A stretch of 63,174 nucleotides of DNA from JBBDIK01 sp040880465 (GTDB taxonomy: Bacteria; Actinomycetota; UBA4738; JBBDHU01), in assembly GCA_040880465.1 (NCBI GenBank), contig JBBDIK010000017.1, positions 1-63,174 on the forward strand, in the 5' to 3' direction. The notes beneath the pieces are model-generated. The model was not told the origin of the DNA. It made no database searches and saw nothing but the letters and a program-made list of their open reading frames with translations. Below are positions 23,203 through 31,251 of this stretch, piece by piece. Numbering within the stretch: the first letter of the stretch is position 1; the number at the start of each line of letters is the position of its first letter. A program made the translations under genes and the position numbers.

Positions 23203-23673
23203 ATGGCCAGCGACAATCAGATCACGATCGCGGGGAACCTGACCGACGATCCCGAACTCAAGTACACCCCGAACGGAGCCGCGGTGGCGAACTTCAGCGT
23301 CGCCGTCAGTCGTCGGGTCAAGGATGAGGTGAGCGGTCAGTGGACCGACGCCGATACGTCCTTCTTCCGGGTGAACTGCTGGCGCGCGCTGGCCGAGAAC
23401 GCCTCCGAGTCGCTCACGCGAGGGATGCGGGTCGTCGTTTCGGGTCGGCTCAAGCAGCGTTCGTGGGAGACCCAGGAGGGGGACAAGCGCTCGGTGGTCG
23501 AGATCGAGGCCGATGAGCTCGGTCCCAGCCTCAAGTGGGCCACGGCCCGCGTGGAGAAGACGTCCCGCAGCGGCGGCAACAGCGCCGGTGGCGGGGGCGG
23601 CGGTGGCGGTGACTGGTCGGCCGGTACGCCGATCGGCGCCGGAGTCGGAACGGATGAGGAGCCTCCCGTCTGA
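23203..23673 (+). CDS. ssb: Single-stranded DNA-binding protein
   Basis: 156 residues from the ATG at 23203 (GGTGGTGGTGGAG before it). OB fold about 1-115: NQITIAGNLTDDPELKYTPNGAAVANFSVAVSRR, FFRVNCWRALAENASESLTRGMRVVVSGRLKQRSWE. The tail is glycine-rich and ends in GVGTDEEPPV; the usual acidic C-terminal tip (DDDIPF type) that recruits repair proteins is reduced to DEEPPV. Binds ssDNA during replication and repair. TGATG overlap with rpsR. Confidence 0.94.
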   Translation: MASDNQITIAGNLTDDPELKYTPNGAAVANFSVAVSRRVKDEVSGQWTDADTSFFRVNCWRALAENASESLTRGMRVVVSGRLKQRSWETQEGDKRSVVEIEADELGPSLKWATARVEKTSRSGGNSAGGGGGGGGDWSAGTPIGAGVGTDEEPPV

Positions 23674-23948
23674 TGGCAGGAAAAACCAAGAAACGCCCCG
23701 CAGGCAAGGGCAAGAAAGAGCGCGAAGAGAAGGCTTGGAAGAAGCAGAAGCGCAAGGTCTGCATCTTCTGTGTCGAGCGCATCGACCTGGACTGGAAGGA
23801 CATCAACCTGCTCCGCAAGTTCGCGTCCGACCGGGGCAAGATGCGGGCGCGCCGGGTCACCGGGAACTGCCGGCAGCACCAGATCGACGTGGCCATGGCG
23901 ATCAAGAACGCACGCGAGATGGCTCTGATGCCGTACAGCTCCCGATGA
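23673..23948 (+). CDS. rpsR: 30S ribosomal protein S18 (zinc-binding type)
   Basis: 91 residues, ATG overlapping the ssb stop (TGATG). Core VCIFCVERIDLDWKDINLLRKFASDRGKM and RRVTGNCRQHQIDVAMAIKNAREMALMPY are typical of S18. Cys pair CxxC plus Cys and His in NCRQH form the zinc-binding (C+) version, which contrasts with zinc-free paralogues used under zinc shortage. The N-terminal 25 residues are unusually lysine-rich. Its stop overlaps the rplI start (ATGA). Confidence 0.95.
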   Translation: MAGKTKKRPAGKGKKEREEKAWKKQKRKVCIFCVERIDLDWKDINLLRKFASDRGKMRARRVTGNCRQHQIDVAMAIKNAREMALMPYSSR

Positions 23949-24400
23949 AGATCGTCCTGCAGAAGCCGGTCGAGAAGCTGGGGGTACCCGGCGACATCAT
24001 CGAGGTCAAGGACGGCTATGCTCGCAACTTCCTGTTCCCCCGCGGCCTGGCCGTGCAGGCTTCGAAGGGCACCGTCCGGCACGCCGAAAGCCTACGGTCG
24101 GCCCAGGAGCGGCGGTCGACCAAGGAGAAGGCCGCGGCCGAGGATCTCGCCGGTAGCTTGAAGTCCCTGCCGATCCTGATCCGGATGAAGGCGGGTGAGG
24201 ACGGCAAGCTCTTCGGCTCGGTCACGACGGCGGACATCGCCTCAGAGATCGAGGCCGCGGCTGCCGACGGGACCCCGATCGACAAGCACTGGGTCCAGAT
24301 CGACGAGCCCATCAAGTCCACGGGGGCTCACCCGGTGACGCTCAAGCTGCATCCGGGCGTCGAGGTCGAGGTGACCGTCGAGGTCCAGGCCGAAGCCTAG
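23945..24400 (+). CDS. rplI: 50S ribosomal protein L9
   Basis: 151 residues, ATG at 23945 in an ATGA overlap. N-terminal rRNA-binding domain MKIVLQKPVEKLGVPGDIIEVKDGYARNFLFPRGLAV, a long linker helix rich in Lys/Ala, and a C-terminal domain (KLFGSVTTADIASEI, HPVTLKLHPGVEVEVTVEV) match L9 along the whole length. Last gene of the ribosomal operon, directly followed by a long inverted repeat. Confidence 0.95.
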   Translation: MKIVLQKPVEKLGVPGDIIEVKDGYARNFLFPRGLAVQASKGTVRHAESLRSAQERRSTKEKAAAEDLAGSLKSLPILIRMKAGEDGKLFGSVTTADIASEIEAAAADGTPIDKHWVQIDEPIKSTGAHPVTLKLHPGVEVEVTVEVQAEA

Positions 24401-24402
24401 GG

Positions 24403-24486
24403 GGCGGGAGGGGTCCGCTCCTCGCTGCTCGGCCCTTCGCTACCGCTCGGGTACCTCGACGACGCTGCGGGCGAACCCCTCCCGCC
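24403..24486. terminator. Long-stem inverted repeat after rplI, bidirectional terminator candidate
   Basis: GGCGGGAGGGGT (24403-24414) and ACCCCTCCCGCC (24475-24486) are perfect 12-bp inverted copies separated by 60 nt, beginning 2 bp after the rplI stop. The enclosed part contains a small TACC-GCTCG-GGTA hairpin. It lies between convergent genes (rplI and the minus-strand gene ending at 24567). No T-run is present; termination is inferred from position. Confidence 0.45.
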
Positions 24487-24566
24487 TTCCCATAGCCGAC
24501 TGCGCACCGGTGATCAAGGGGCGCCCTCATGGAACCCCGCTGTTGGGGATAGTCGTCCCGCGGTTG

Positions 24567-25028
24567 TTACATCAGCGATCCGGGCGTGACGTCGCAGAAG
24601 TAGGCGATCGTGGAGCGATATCCGGGCATCGCCGATCCACGGACACCCGAGATCTCCTCGGCCTCTCGGTCGCAGGCCCGGTCGTGTTCTTGCAGGTTCC
24701 AGCCGATCGACCAGACCGTCGCGGCCGCGAGCAGCACGAGGGCCCCGATCGGCACCCAGCGGCGCCGTGAGCGCATCGCGAGGGTGGCGAGTCCGCCGGT
24801 CGTCAAGACCAGCCCGGCCGAATACGTCCACGCGTCGGCCGAGAGCGGTCCATCTGTCCCACGATCTGTCGCGCAGATCCCGTTGACTCCATCCCCCACA
24901 GGAGGACACGTTCGCAGCGCCCACTGCTCCATGCCGTCGAGCGAACGCAGGTAGGACGCGCCGACGACTAGGAGCAGGATGATTGCGCCGATGACAACCG
25001 CGAAGATGGCCCAGGTTCTGGTGGTCAC
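24567..25028 (-). CDS. Small membrane protein of unknown function
   Basis: 153 residues, GTG start. Three likely membrane segments: about 6-26 (AIFAVVIGAIILLLVVGASYL), 68-84 and 91-110. Between the first two is an exported loop with CPP and GICATD cysteines, and after the third another exported or cytoplasmic part with CDRE and FCD. No family recognised. It is convergent with the rplI operon and separated from it by the long inverted repeat. Confidence 0.6.
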   Translation of the reverse strand: MTTRTWAIFAVVIGAIILLLVVGASYLRSLDGMEQWALRTCPPVGDGVNGICATDRGTDGPLSADAWTYSAGLVLTTGGLATLAMRSRRRWVPIGALVLLAAATVWSIGWNLQEHDRACDREAEEISGVRGSAMPGYRSTIAYFCDVTPGSLM

Positions 25029-25484
25029 GCAGCGACCCTAGTCAGCAGCCTCCCGGTACTGGGTTGCCTTGGAGGAATCACGACTCGATCGCCATGGGTC
25101 TGTAACACGCACGGATGAACCATGAAGGCCGGGCGGGGGCTCCGGAACGAAACATCTGCAGGCGGCAGCTGTGCTGTCGCCGAAGCGTTGAGTGAAGGAG
25201 CGCGTGTTCGGCTCCCAAGGTGGCGCACTTCGGATGAGTGCAGGTTCGGCTCCTGGTCCCAGAAATGTCAGTGGTGAGAACTACACTCATGTGATTCGGC
25301 GTTCTGCACCGTTTTCCACCGGTTCTCCCAACGCCGAAAGTGCAGGTGGGTAAGGGAATGACAGGAAAGTTCGGGATGCGACCTGGGGAAAGAGTTCTCC
25401 ACAGCGGAATCCCCTCGCTTTCCCATTCCCAGGCGGGGGTCTCGGAGCCTAGCCTGCGGGTTCCGTCGACGGGGGGTGTGATGG
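25029..25484. other. 456-bp non-coding stretch upstream of dnaB
   Basis: No convincing gene in any frame. It is less GC-rich than its surroundings. The only clear structure is a 9-bp inverted repeat (25295-25303 and 25330-25338). Two DnaA-box-like words (TTTTCCACC at 25312, TTCTCCACA near 25396) are too few and too divergent to claim an origin. Confidence 0.5.
25295..25345. promoter_or_regulatory. Nested inverted repeats upstream of dnaB
   Basis: TTCGGCGTT (25295-25303) pairs with AACGCCGAA (25330-25338). CTGCAC, directly after the first arm (25304-25309), pairs with GTGCAG (25340-25345), one base after the second arm. The two pairings interlock, so as RNA they would exclude each other; as DNA they could be protein sites. 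Confidence 0.3.
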
Positions 25485-28145
25485 TTGGCGCAGGTCGCTG
25501 AGGATACCCGGCGGATCCATCCGGATCGGATCCCGCCGCACAACCTGGATGCCGAGGAGTCGGTCCTCGGCTCCATGATGCTGTCCGGCGAAGCGATCGC
25601 AGACGTCGTGTCCCAGCTCAAGGCCGACGACTTCTACCGTTCGGCCAACGGGACGATCTTCAAGGCCATCCTGTCGATCTACGCCCACGGCTCGCCGGTC
25701 GACGCCATCACCGTGGTCGAGGAGCTCAAGCGAGGCGGCAACCTCGAGCAGGTCGGGGGCCACCTCTACGTCCACGAGCTCGTGCAGAACGTCGCGACCC
25801 CGGCCAGCGCGGCCCACTACGCGCGGATCGTCGGGGAACTCGCCCTCCTGCGGCGGATGATCACCGCTGCCGGCCGGATCATGGAACTTGGCTATTCCAG
25901 CCCTCGCGATCCCGAGCGGACGGCCGACGAGGCCGAGGACCTCATCTACAAGGTCGCGCGCCACAGCGAACAGGACGAGGTCGTGTCGATGGCTGCCCTG
26001 GTCGACGGCGCCATCACCGAACTTGAGAAGTCCCAGCAGCATGATTCCCCGTTCGTCGGCGTCCCCACCGGCTTCACCGACCTGGACTCGCTGACCGCCG
26101 GACTGCACCCGGGGAACCTGATCGTGCTCGCCGCCCGCCCGGGCGTCGGGAAATCCTCCCTCGTGACCAACCTTGCGCGCAACGTGGCCGTCTCGTCGGG
26201 GACCTCCGTCGCCATGTTCTCGCTCGAGATGTCGCGCTGGGAGATCGGCATGCGCTTGCTCTGCGGCGAGGCACGGGTTCCGTGGGACAACATCCGCGGC
26301 AAGCGGACGAGCCCCGACGATTGGTCGCGCATCGTCGAGGCCGCCGAGGTGCTGAACGAAGCGCCCCTGTTCGTGGTGGACTCGGGGAACATCAACATCG
26401 TCGACATCCGGGCGAAAGCGCGGCGGCTCCGCTCCAAGCCGGGCCTGGGCATGATCATCGTCGACTACCTCCAGCTCATGTCCTCGCCGGGCCGCGTCGA
26501 ATCGCGCCAGCAGGAGATCGCCGAGATCAGCCGGAACCTCAAGCTGCTCGCCAAGGAGATGGAGATCCCGGTCATCGCCGTCTCGCAGCTCAATCGAGAC
26601 CCCGAGCGACGGCAGGACAAGCGGCCCCAGCTCTCGGACCTCCGGGAATGCGTCACCGGCGACACGCTGGTGTGCCTCGCCGACGGACGCCGTGTCGCGA
26701 TCCGCGAGCTGGTCGGGACGATGCCCGAGGTCCTGGCTGTCTCGGCGGAAGGCCGACTCGTCGTCGCCAGCAGCGACCGCGTGTGGTCGAAGGGCCGGAA
26801 GCCCGTGTTCGCGGTCCAAACCGCGACCGGACGGGTGATGCGGGTGACCGCGCGCCACCGCCTGCTCACCGAACGCGGGTGGACCCGTGTGCACGATCTC
26901 GAGGTGGGCGACCGGCTGGCGCTTGCGCGCAAGCTGCCGGAGCCCACCAACCCGGTCCAGTGGGCCGACGACCACGTGATGCTCCTCGCACATCTGATCG
27001 CGGCGGCAGATCTTTCCGGCCATCCGGTCGCCTACGGGACCCGGTTCGAGGAGAACGCCCGCGCGGTGACTGCGGCCGCCCGGGCGAGCTTCGAGATCAC
27101 GCCCGAGTGGGCGGAGGGAGACCGGCATACCGTGTCGCTCGACGGCGCGGCACATCCGAACGCGTTCGACGACTGGTTGAACTCCCTCTCCCTCGTCGGG
27201 CGCCGGCGTCCGGAACTCCGGGTTCCCGGTGACGTCTTCCGCCTCTCGGACACGCAGATCGCACGGTTCCTGCGCCACCTCTGGGCCGATGCGGGTGCCA
27301 TCGCTCCCGGTGTGGTCGGTGGAGGCATGGCCGACGTCTGGTTCTCTGCTGCGGGGCGAGGGCTGGCCGAGGACGTTGCCGCGCTGCTCCTTCGGGTCGG
27401 GGTCGTCGCGCAGCTCCACGATGCCTCGACGGGCGCGGCGGATCGCTACGAGGTGGCGGTGGTCGGTGTCGACGAGCAAGCGCGGTTCCTCGAACGTGTT
27501 GGCGCCTTCGGGCCCCTGGTCGCGTCCGCCGAGCAACTCGCTCTCGTCCTGACCAGCATGGCGGACGTCACCATCGGCTCGCTGCCCCGTGAAGTCTTTG
27601 ACGGGAACGGGAACGGCGCACACGGTATCTCATCCCGGATGACGGCCGCGCTGCGCGGGACGACCTCCGGTGGCGGCGACGCGAGCCCGGCCGAAGTCCG
27701 GCCGTGGCACCCGAGCCGTACGGGTAAGGCCGATGCGGTGGGTCCAGACGCCGCCGCTGCCGAGGTGGCGGGGCTGCCTGAGTCACCGGCCCCGGTTGCC
27801 GGTGGGCGCGACCTGCTGTGGGACCCCGTGGTGTCGGTGGTGATCGACGGCGAGGAAGAGGTCTTCGACCTGACCGTCCCGGGACCGGCATCGTGGCTCG
27901 CCGACGGCGTCGTGAGCCACAACTCGGGCGCCATCGAGCAGGACGCGGACATCGTCATGTTCATCCACCGCGAGGACTCCGAGGATCCGTCGGTCAAGGG
28001 GACGGCCGACCTGATCGTCGCGAAGCACCGCAACGGGCCGACCGGCGTCGTCAAGCTCACGTTCCTGCCGCAGCTCACGCAGTTCAAGAACTACGCCCCG
28101 CCGCAAGCCGTCGGCAACTTCCCCGCGCAGCCGACCGGACCGTGA
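25485..28145 (+). CDS. dnaB: Replicative DNA helicase DnaB with in-frame intein
   Basis: 886 residues, of which 425 are intein (residues 389-813) and 461 form the helicase. TTG start; the ATG at 25481 is out of frame. Helicase N-domain IPPHNLDAEESVLGSMML, Walker A ARPGVGKSSL near 217-226, Walker B-like MIIVDYLQLM, then the RecA core end after the intein (SGAIEQDADIVMFIHRED, VAKHRNGPTG). Ring helicase that unwinds the replication fork. The intein lies in the conserved LRE/SGAIEQDAD site used by other DnaB inteins, so the protein should only work after splicing. Downstream nth overlaps by GTGA. Confidence 0.95.
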   Translation: MAQVAEDTRRIHPDRIPPHNLDAEESVLGSMMLSGEAIADVVSQLKADDFYRSANGTIFKAILSIYAHGSPVDAITVVEELKRGGNLEQVGGHLYVHELVQNVATPASAAHYARIVGELALLRRMITAAGRIMELGYSSPRDPERTADEAEDLIYKVARHSEQDEVVSMAALVDGAITELEKSQQHDSPFVGVPTGFTDLDSLTAGLHPGNLIVLAARPGVGKSSLVTNLARNVAVSSGTSVAMFSLEMSRWEIGMRLLCGEARVPWDNIRGKRTSPDDWSRIVEAAEVLNEAPLFVVDSGNINIVDIRAKARRLRSKPGLGMIIVDYLQLMSSPGRVESRQQEIAEISRNLKLLAKEMEIPVIAVSQLNRDPERRQDKRPQLSDLRECVTGDTLVCLADGRRVAIRELVGTMPEVLAVSAEGRLVVASSDRVWSKGRKPVFAVQTATGRVMRVTARHRLLTERGWTRVHDLEVGDRLALARKLPEPTNPVQWADDHVMLLAHLIAAADLSGHPVAYGTRFEENARAVTAAARASFEITPEWAEGDRHTVSLDGAAHPNAFDDWLNSLSLVGRRRPELRVPGDVFRLSDTQIARFLRHLWADAGAIAPGVVGGGMADVWFSAAGRGLAEDVAALLLRVGVVAQLHDASTGAADRYEVAVVGVDEQARFLERVGAFGPLVASAEQLALVLTSMADVTIGSLPREVFDGNGNGAHGISSRMTAALRGTTSGGGDASPAEVRPWHPSRTGKADAVGPDAAAAEVAGLPESPAPVAGGRDLLWDPVVSVVIDGEEEVFDLTVPGPASWLADGVVSHNSGAIEQDADIVMFIHREDSEDPSVKGTADLIVAKHRNGPTGVVKLTFLPQLTQFKNYAPPQAVGNFPAQPTGP
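26649..27923 (+). other. DnaB intein (425 residues) with decayed LAGLIDADG endonuclease
   Basis: Begins with Cys (CVTGDTLVCLADG, block A) and ends VVSHN followed by Ser+1 of the C-extein. Block B has the TxxH motif as TARH (dnaB residues 455-458). Block F is EEVFDLTVPGPASWLADG. All residues needed for splicing are present. The central part has two recognisable dodecapeptides, LLAHLIAAADLSG (about 500-512) and FLRHLWADAGAI (about 595-606), but the first lacks the GDG-type acidic residue at the normal place, so homing activity is probably lost. A linker of about 90 residues rich in Gly, Ala and Pro (about 705-790) precedes block F. Confidence 0.92.
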
Positions 28146-28822
28146 CGCCCGGCGGTGGGGACACCCCCAACGCCACCTCCCGCCGTGCGCGCGCCATCCT
28201 CGAGCGGCTGCGTCGGCGGTTCGGCGATCTGGCGCCACCCCGCAGCGCCGACCCGCTGGACGAACTGATCCTGACCGTCTTGTCCCAGCACACCAGCGAC
28301 CTCAACGCCGAGCGGGCCTTCGGCGACCTGCGAGCTGCCTACAACGGGTGGTCCGAGGTCGTGGCCGCGCGACCCGAGGCCGTTGCCGACACGATCCGCA
28401 GCGGTGGGTTGGCGGACACCAAGGCGCCACGGATCCAGGCGATCTTGCGGGAGGTCGACGAACGTGAGGGGAGCCTCGACCTCGAACGTCTCCGGGGCAT
28501 GGACGACGCCGAGGCCCGTTCGTACCTCACGTCCCTTCCGGGCGTGGGTCCGAAGACGGCCGCCGTCGTGCTTTCATTCGCCCTGGGACGTGACACCCTC
28601 CCGGTCGACACCCATGTTCATCGGGTGACGCAGCGCCTCGGGATGGTGCCTCGGCGAGTGTCGGCGGAGAAAGCCGATCGGATGCTGCACGACCTGGTTC
28701 CCGACGGGCTGCGGACGCCACTGCATGTGGGGCTGATCCGTCTCGGTCGCGAGACCTGCACGGCACGCCGACCGGCGTGCGACACCTGCCCCCTCAGCGA
28801 CCTGTGCCCGAAGATCCTCTGA
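28142..28822 (+). CDS. nth: Endonuclease III
   Basis: 226 residues, GTG at 28142 overlapping the dnaB stop (GTGA). DNA glycosylase/AP lyase removing oxidised pyrimidines in base excision repair. Helix-hairpin-helix LPGVGPKTAAVVL carries the catalytic Lys, and VDTHVHRV the catalytic Asp. The C-terminal CTARRPACDTCPLSDLC fits the Cx6Cx2Cx5C [4Fe-4S] cluster. Length is normal. The close coupling with dnaB is unusual, since in most actinobacteria nth sits elsewhere. Confidence 0.93.
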   Translation: MTPGGGDTPNATSRRARAILERLRRRFGDLAPPRSADPLDELILTVLSQHTSDLNAERAFGDLRAAYNGWSEVVAARPEAVADTIRSGGLADTKAPRIQAILREVDEREGSLDLERLRGMDDAEARSYLTSLPGVGPKTAAVVLSFALGRDTLPVDTHVHRVTQRLGMVPRRVSAEKADRMLHDLVPDGLRTPLHVGLIRLGRETCTARRPACDTCPLSDLCPKIL

Positions 28823-28824
28823 GG

Positions 28825-29295
28825 TCAGTGGGCCGGGGAGGAACCCGGCGAAGGCTCCTCAGGAAGATCGAGGGCGTATCCGGCGGTGACCCACCGGCCG
28901 CCCTCGAAGACGAGGTTGACGTCGAATCCGACCTCGTTGCCGTCGGGTCGAAGGACGAAGAACGTCACGCAGGCTCCGTCATGAGCGCCCTCGGAGTCCC
29001 TCCAGATACACGACGGCGACGTCTCGATCGCCGTAGGGGTGGTGCCGGCGAGGTCGTCATGCATCGCCTCGAGGATCTCCAGGCATGACCCGCGCTTCTC
29101 GGGAGTGGTCTGCGACCGGCAGACGGAGTCTTCGATGGCGTCTGCCCAATCGTCCGATCTCACCCTCGAGAAGAAGCGTTCGGCGACGGCCTGCGGGCCC
29201 GGGCCCGGCGGTACGTCCTGCGAGCCGAGGACCTGCGACAGGAACAAGGCGAGGGTGAGCGCGAAGATCACGAAGGCCAGTCCGAGTAGCTTCAT
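28825..29295 (-). CDS. Exported or membrane-anchored protein of unknown function
   Basis: 156 residues. The N-terminal hydrophobic helix (LLGLAFVIFALTLALFLSQVLG, about 3-24) is a signal peptide or anchor. The mature domain resembles small NTF2-like exported domains: AVAERFFSRVRSDDWADAIEDSVCRSQTTPEKRGSC, then a VTFFVLRPDGNEVGFDVNLVFEGGRWVTAGYAL beta-sheet. Four cysteines may pair. No specific function can be given. Convergent with nth (stops 2 bp apart). Confidence 0.65.
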   Translation of the reverse strand: MKLLGLAFVIFALTLALFLSQVLGSQDVPPGPGPQAVAERFFSRVRSDDWADAIEDSVCRSQTTPEKRGSCLEILEAMHDDLAGTTPTAIETSPSCIWRDSEGAHDGACVTFFVLRPDGNEVGFDVNLVFEGGRWVTAGYALDLPEEPSPGSSPAH

Positions 29296-29350
29296 CGGCC
29301 CGAGCCTAGCGGTCTATCGAGGCGCGAGTGAAGCCCCTGTGCGGGCAACG

Positions 29351-29424
29351 TGGAGCGGGTGAGGAGAATCGAACTCCCATCTCAAGCTTGGGAAGCTTGC
29401 ATTCTGCCATTGAACTACACCCGC
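29351..29424 (-). tRNA. tRNA-Gly(CCC) with encoded CCA
   Basis: Minus-strand cloverleaf: acceptor GCGGGTG/CACCCGC, D stem GTTC/GAAT (one G-U), anticodon stem CAAGC/GCTTG with loop TTCCCAA (anticodon CCC), variable AGAT, T stem GGGAG/CTCCT with loop TTCGATT, discriminator T and genome-encoded CCA (29351-29353). All stems pair. TAGAAT (29437-29442, minus strand) 12 bp upstream is a fitting -10. Confidence 0.95.
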
Positions 29425-29436
29425 GGTTCGGCACCG

Positions 29437-29442
29437 ATTCTA
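29437..29442 (-). promoter_or_regulatory. -10 element of tRNA-Gly
   Basis: TAGAAT on the minus strand, 12 bp upstream of the mature tRNA 5' end at 29424, allowing a short 5' leader. Confidence 0.45.
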
Positions 29443-29552
29443 GCGACCGGGGCGCTCAGCGCCCGCGGGCGGGTACTGGCGCGCGTGCCGTGCGGGGTGA
29501 CGCTCGCCTAGGGTAGATTCGAGGCTCGACCGCCGGAGTTCTGAGGGGAGAC

Positions 29553-30593
29553 ATGAACCAGGCCGCGCCCGACATCGATCCGACCTATTGGCCGGGGATC
29601 CTGTCCCGGATCACCGCGAACGAACCGCTGTCCTCCGATGAAGCGGCGGGAGCGATGCGCGCGATCATGCGTGAGCAAGCTACCCCCGTGCAGGTCGCCG
29701 GCTTCCTGATGGCGCTTCGGGCAAAGGGCGAGACCACCGATGAGGTCGAAGGGTTCGCGACCGCCATCCTTGAGTTCGCTGCGCCGGTGCGGACGTCCGG
29801 TCCGGTGGTCGATACCTGCGGAACCGGCGGCGACCGCTCCGGGACGTTCAACATCTCCACTGTTACGGCGATCGTGGTGGGGGGGTCGGGCCTCGTGGTG
29901 GCCAAACACGGTAACCGTGCGGCGACCTCGCTGTGCGGATCCGCCGACGTCCTCGAGGCGCTCGGCGTCAAGATCGATCTGGACGCAAGGGGTGTGGAGC
30001 GGTGTCTCGAGGACGCGGGTATCGCGTTCTTGCTGGCGCCCGTGTTCCACCCGGCTGCCGCCTACGCTGCAGGCATCCGCCGCGAACTGAAGACGCCGAC
30101 GGTCTTCAACTTCCTCGGCCCGCTGACGAACCCCGCCCGGCCGACGGCCCAAGCGATCGGCGTCTCCGACGCGCGGATGCTTCCGCTGATGGCGAACGTC
30201 CTGGCCCGGCGGGGGGCGACCGCGAAGCTCTTCCAGGGCCTCGACGGGCTCGACGAGCTGTCGACGACCATGCCGTCGGTCGTCTACGACGTCAAGGATC
30301 ACGAGGTCCGCAAGCGGATGTTCGATCCGGACGACCTCGACATCGCGCACGCCAAGGCCGCGGCTCTCCGCGGCGGTGACGCGGCGACGAACGTCGAGAT
30401 CCTGCGCGCGGTGCTCGGGGGCGAGCAGGGACCTCGTCGGGATATCGTCCTGCTGAACGCGGCGGCCGTGTTCCAGATCGCCGGCGAGGTCGACGAACTC
30501 GCGGACGGGATGGCTCGGGCGGCCGAGTCCATCGACTCGGGCAGGGCGGCCGCCCTCGTCGACCGGTGGATCGAGGTCTCCAACGCCGCCTGA
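29553..30593 (+). CDS. trpD: Anthranilate phosphoribosyltransferase
   Basis: 346 residues, ATG after SD GAGGGGAGAC. Transfers the phosphoribosyl group from PRPP to anthranilate in tryptophan synthesis. Conserved motifs: MRAIMREQATPVQVAGFLMALRAKGET, the PRPP loop VDTCGTGGDRSGTFNISTVTA, the KHGNRAATSLCGSADVLEALG segment, and NFLGPLTNPARP. Length is usual. No other trp genes are adjacent, so the pathway is split in this genome. A TAGATT hexamer near 29513 could be the -10. Confidence 0.95.
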   Translation: MNQAAPDIDPTYWPGILSRITANEPLSSDEAAGAMRAIMREQATPVQVAGFLMALRAKGETTDEVEGFATAILEFAAPVRTSGPVVDTCGTGGDRSGTFNISTVTAIVVGGSGLVVAKHGNRAATSLCGSADVLEALGVKIDLDARGVERCLEDAGIAFLLAPVFHPAAAYAAGIRRELKTPTVFNFLGPLTNPARPTAQAIGVSDARMLPLMANVLARRGATAKLFQGLDGLDELSTTMPSVVYDVKDHEVRKRMFDPDDLDIAHAKAAALRGGDAATNVEILRAVLGGEQGPRRDIVLLNAAAVFQIAGEVDELADGMARAAESIDSGRAAALVDRWIEVSNAA

Positions 30594-30638
30594 TCGCGGA
30601 GGGGCAGCGGGCACCGGCCGGCGCGCGTGCCCGGCGTG

Positions 30639-30644
30639 TAGCAT
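30639..30644 (+). promoter_or_regulatory. -10 element, probable leaderless start
   Basis: TAGCAT ends 9 bp before the dcd ATG at 30654, with no SD between. Confidence 0.4.
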
Positions 30645-30653
30645 CTGCGTCCG

Positions 30654-31214
30654 ATGATCCTCTCCGACCGAACCATCCGCGAAGAGATCGCGGCGGGCCG
30701 CATCGAGGTCGACCCCTTCGATCCAGCCTGTGTCCAGCCTTCATCCGTCGATCTGCATGTCGACAGCGACTTCCGCGTCTTCCACAACGCGCGGCATCCC
30801 TTCATCGATGTCAAGAAGGACATGCCCGATCTGACAGAGGTGGCGTCCATCAAGGACGGCGACGCCTTCATGTTGCATCCGGGCGAGTTCGTGCTCGGCT
30901 CGACGCTCGAACGCGTCCGCCTGCCCAACGATCTGGTCGCCCGGCTCGAGGGAAAGTCCTCGCTCGGGCGGCTCGGGCTCCTGATCCACTCGACGGCCGG
31001 CTACGTGGACCCCGGGTGGGACGGATACCTCACCCTGGAACTCTCGAACGTCGCCAACCTGCCGATCACGATCTACCCGGGGATGAAGATCGGTCAGATC
31101 TCGTTCTTCCGGCTCACGACTGAAGCCGAGGTCCCGTACGGCTCGGCGGGCAACAAGTACCAGGGCCAGCGCGGCCCGACGGCGAGCAAGTTCTTCGAAG
31201 AGTTCACGAAGTAG
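30654..31214 (+). CDS. dcd: dCTP deaminase, probably dUMP-forming
   Basis: 186 residues. Converts dCTP toward dUMP for thymidylate synthesis. Signature segments: MILSDRTIREEIAAGRI, QPSSVDLHVDSDFRVF, EGKSSLGRLGLLIHSTAGYVDPGWDGYLTLELSN (catalytic Glu in LELSN; SSLGR phosphate binding) and the C-terminal GSAGNKYQGQRGPTASKFFEEF lid. The HSTAGYVDPGW loop resembles the bifunctional dCTP deaminase/dUTPase enzymes of actinobacteria and archaea rather than the monofunctional E. coli enzyme. The bifunctional call is by pattern and not certain. Starts right after a -10-like element. Confidence 0.93.
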   Translation: MILSDRTIREEIAAGRIEVDPFDPACVQPSSVDLHVDSDFRVFHNARHPFIDVKKDMPDLTEVASIKDGDAFMLHPGEFVLGSTLERVRLPNDLVARLEGKSSLGRLGLLIHSTAGYVDPGWDGYLTLELSNVANLPITIYPGMKIGQISFFRLTTEAEVPYGSAGNKYQGQRGPTASKFFEEFTK

Positions 31215-31251
31215 GAACGGGGAGCACCACCGGTCGTACCGTTGGTGCCCG

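Noticed and set aside
25295..25345. H-type pseudoknot riboswitch
   Set aside because: The loop crossing the 9-bp stem would be only 1 nt, which is not feasible; kept only as alternative stems.
25300..25410. Replication origin upstream of dnaB because of TTTTCCACC and TTCTCCACA
   Set aside because: Only two imperfect DnaA-box-like words, no AT-rich element, and no dnaA or dnaN nearby.
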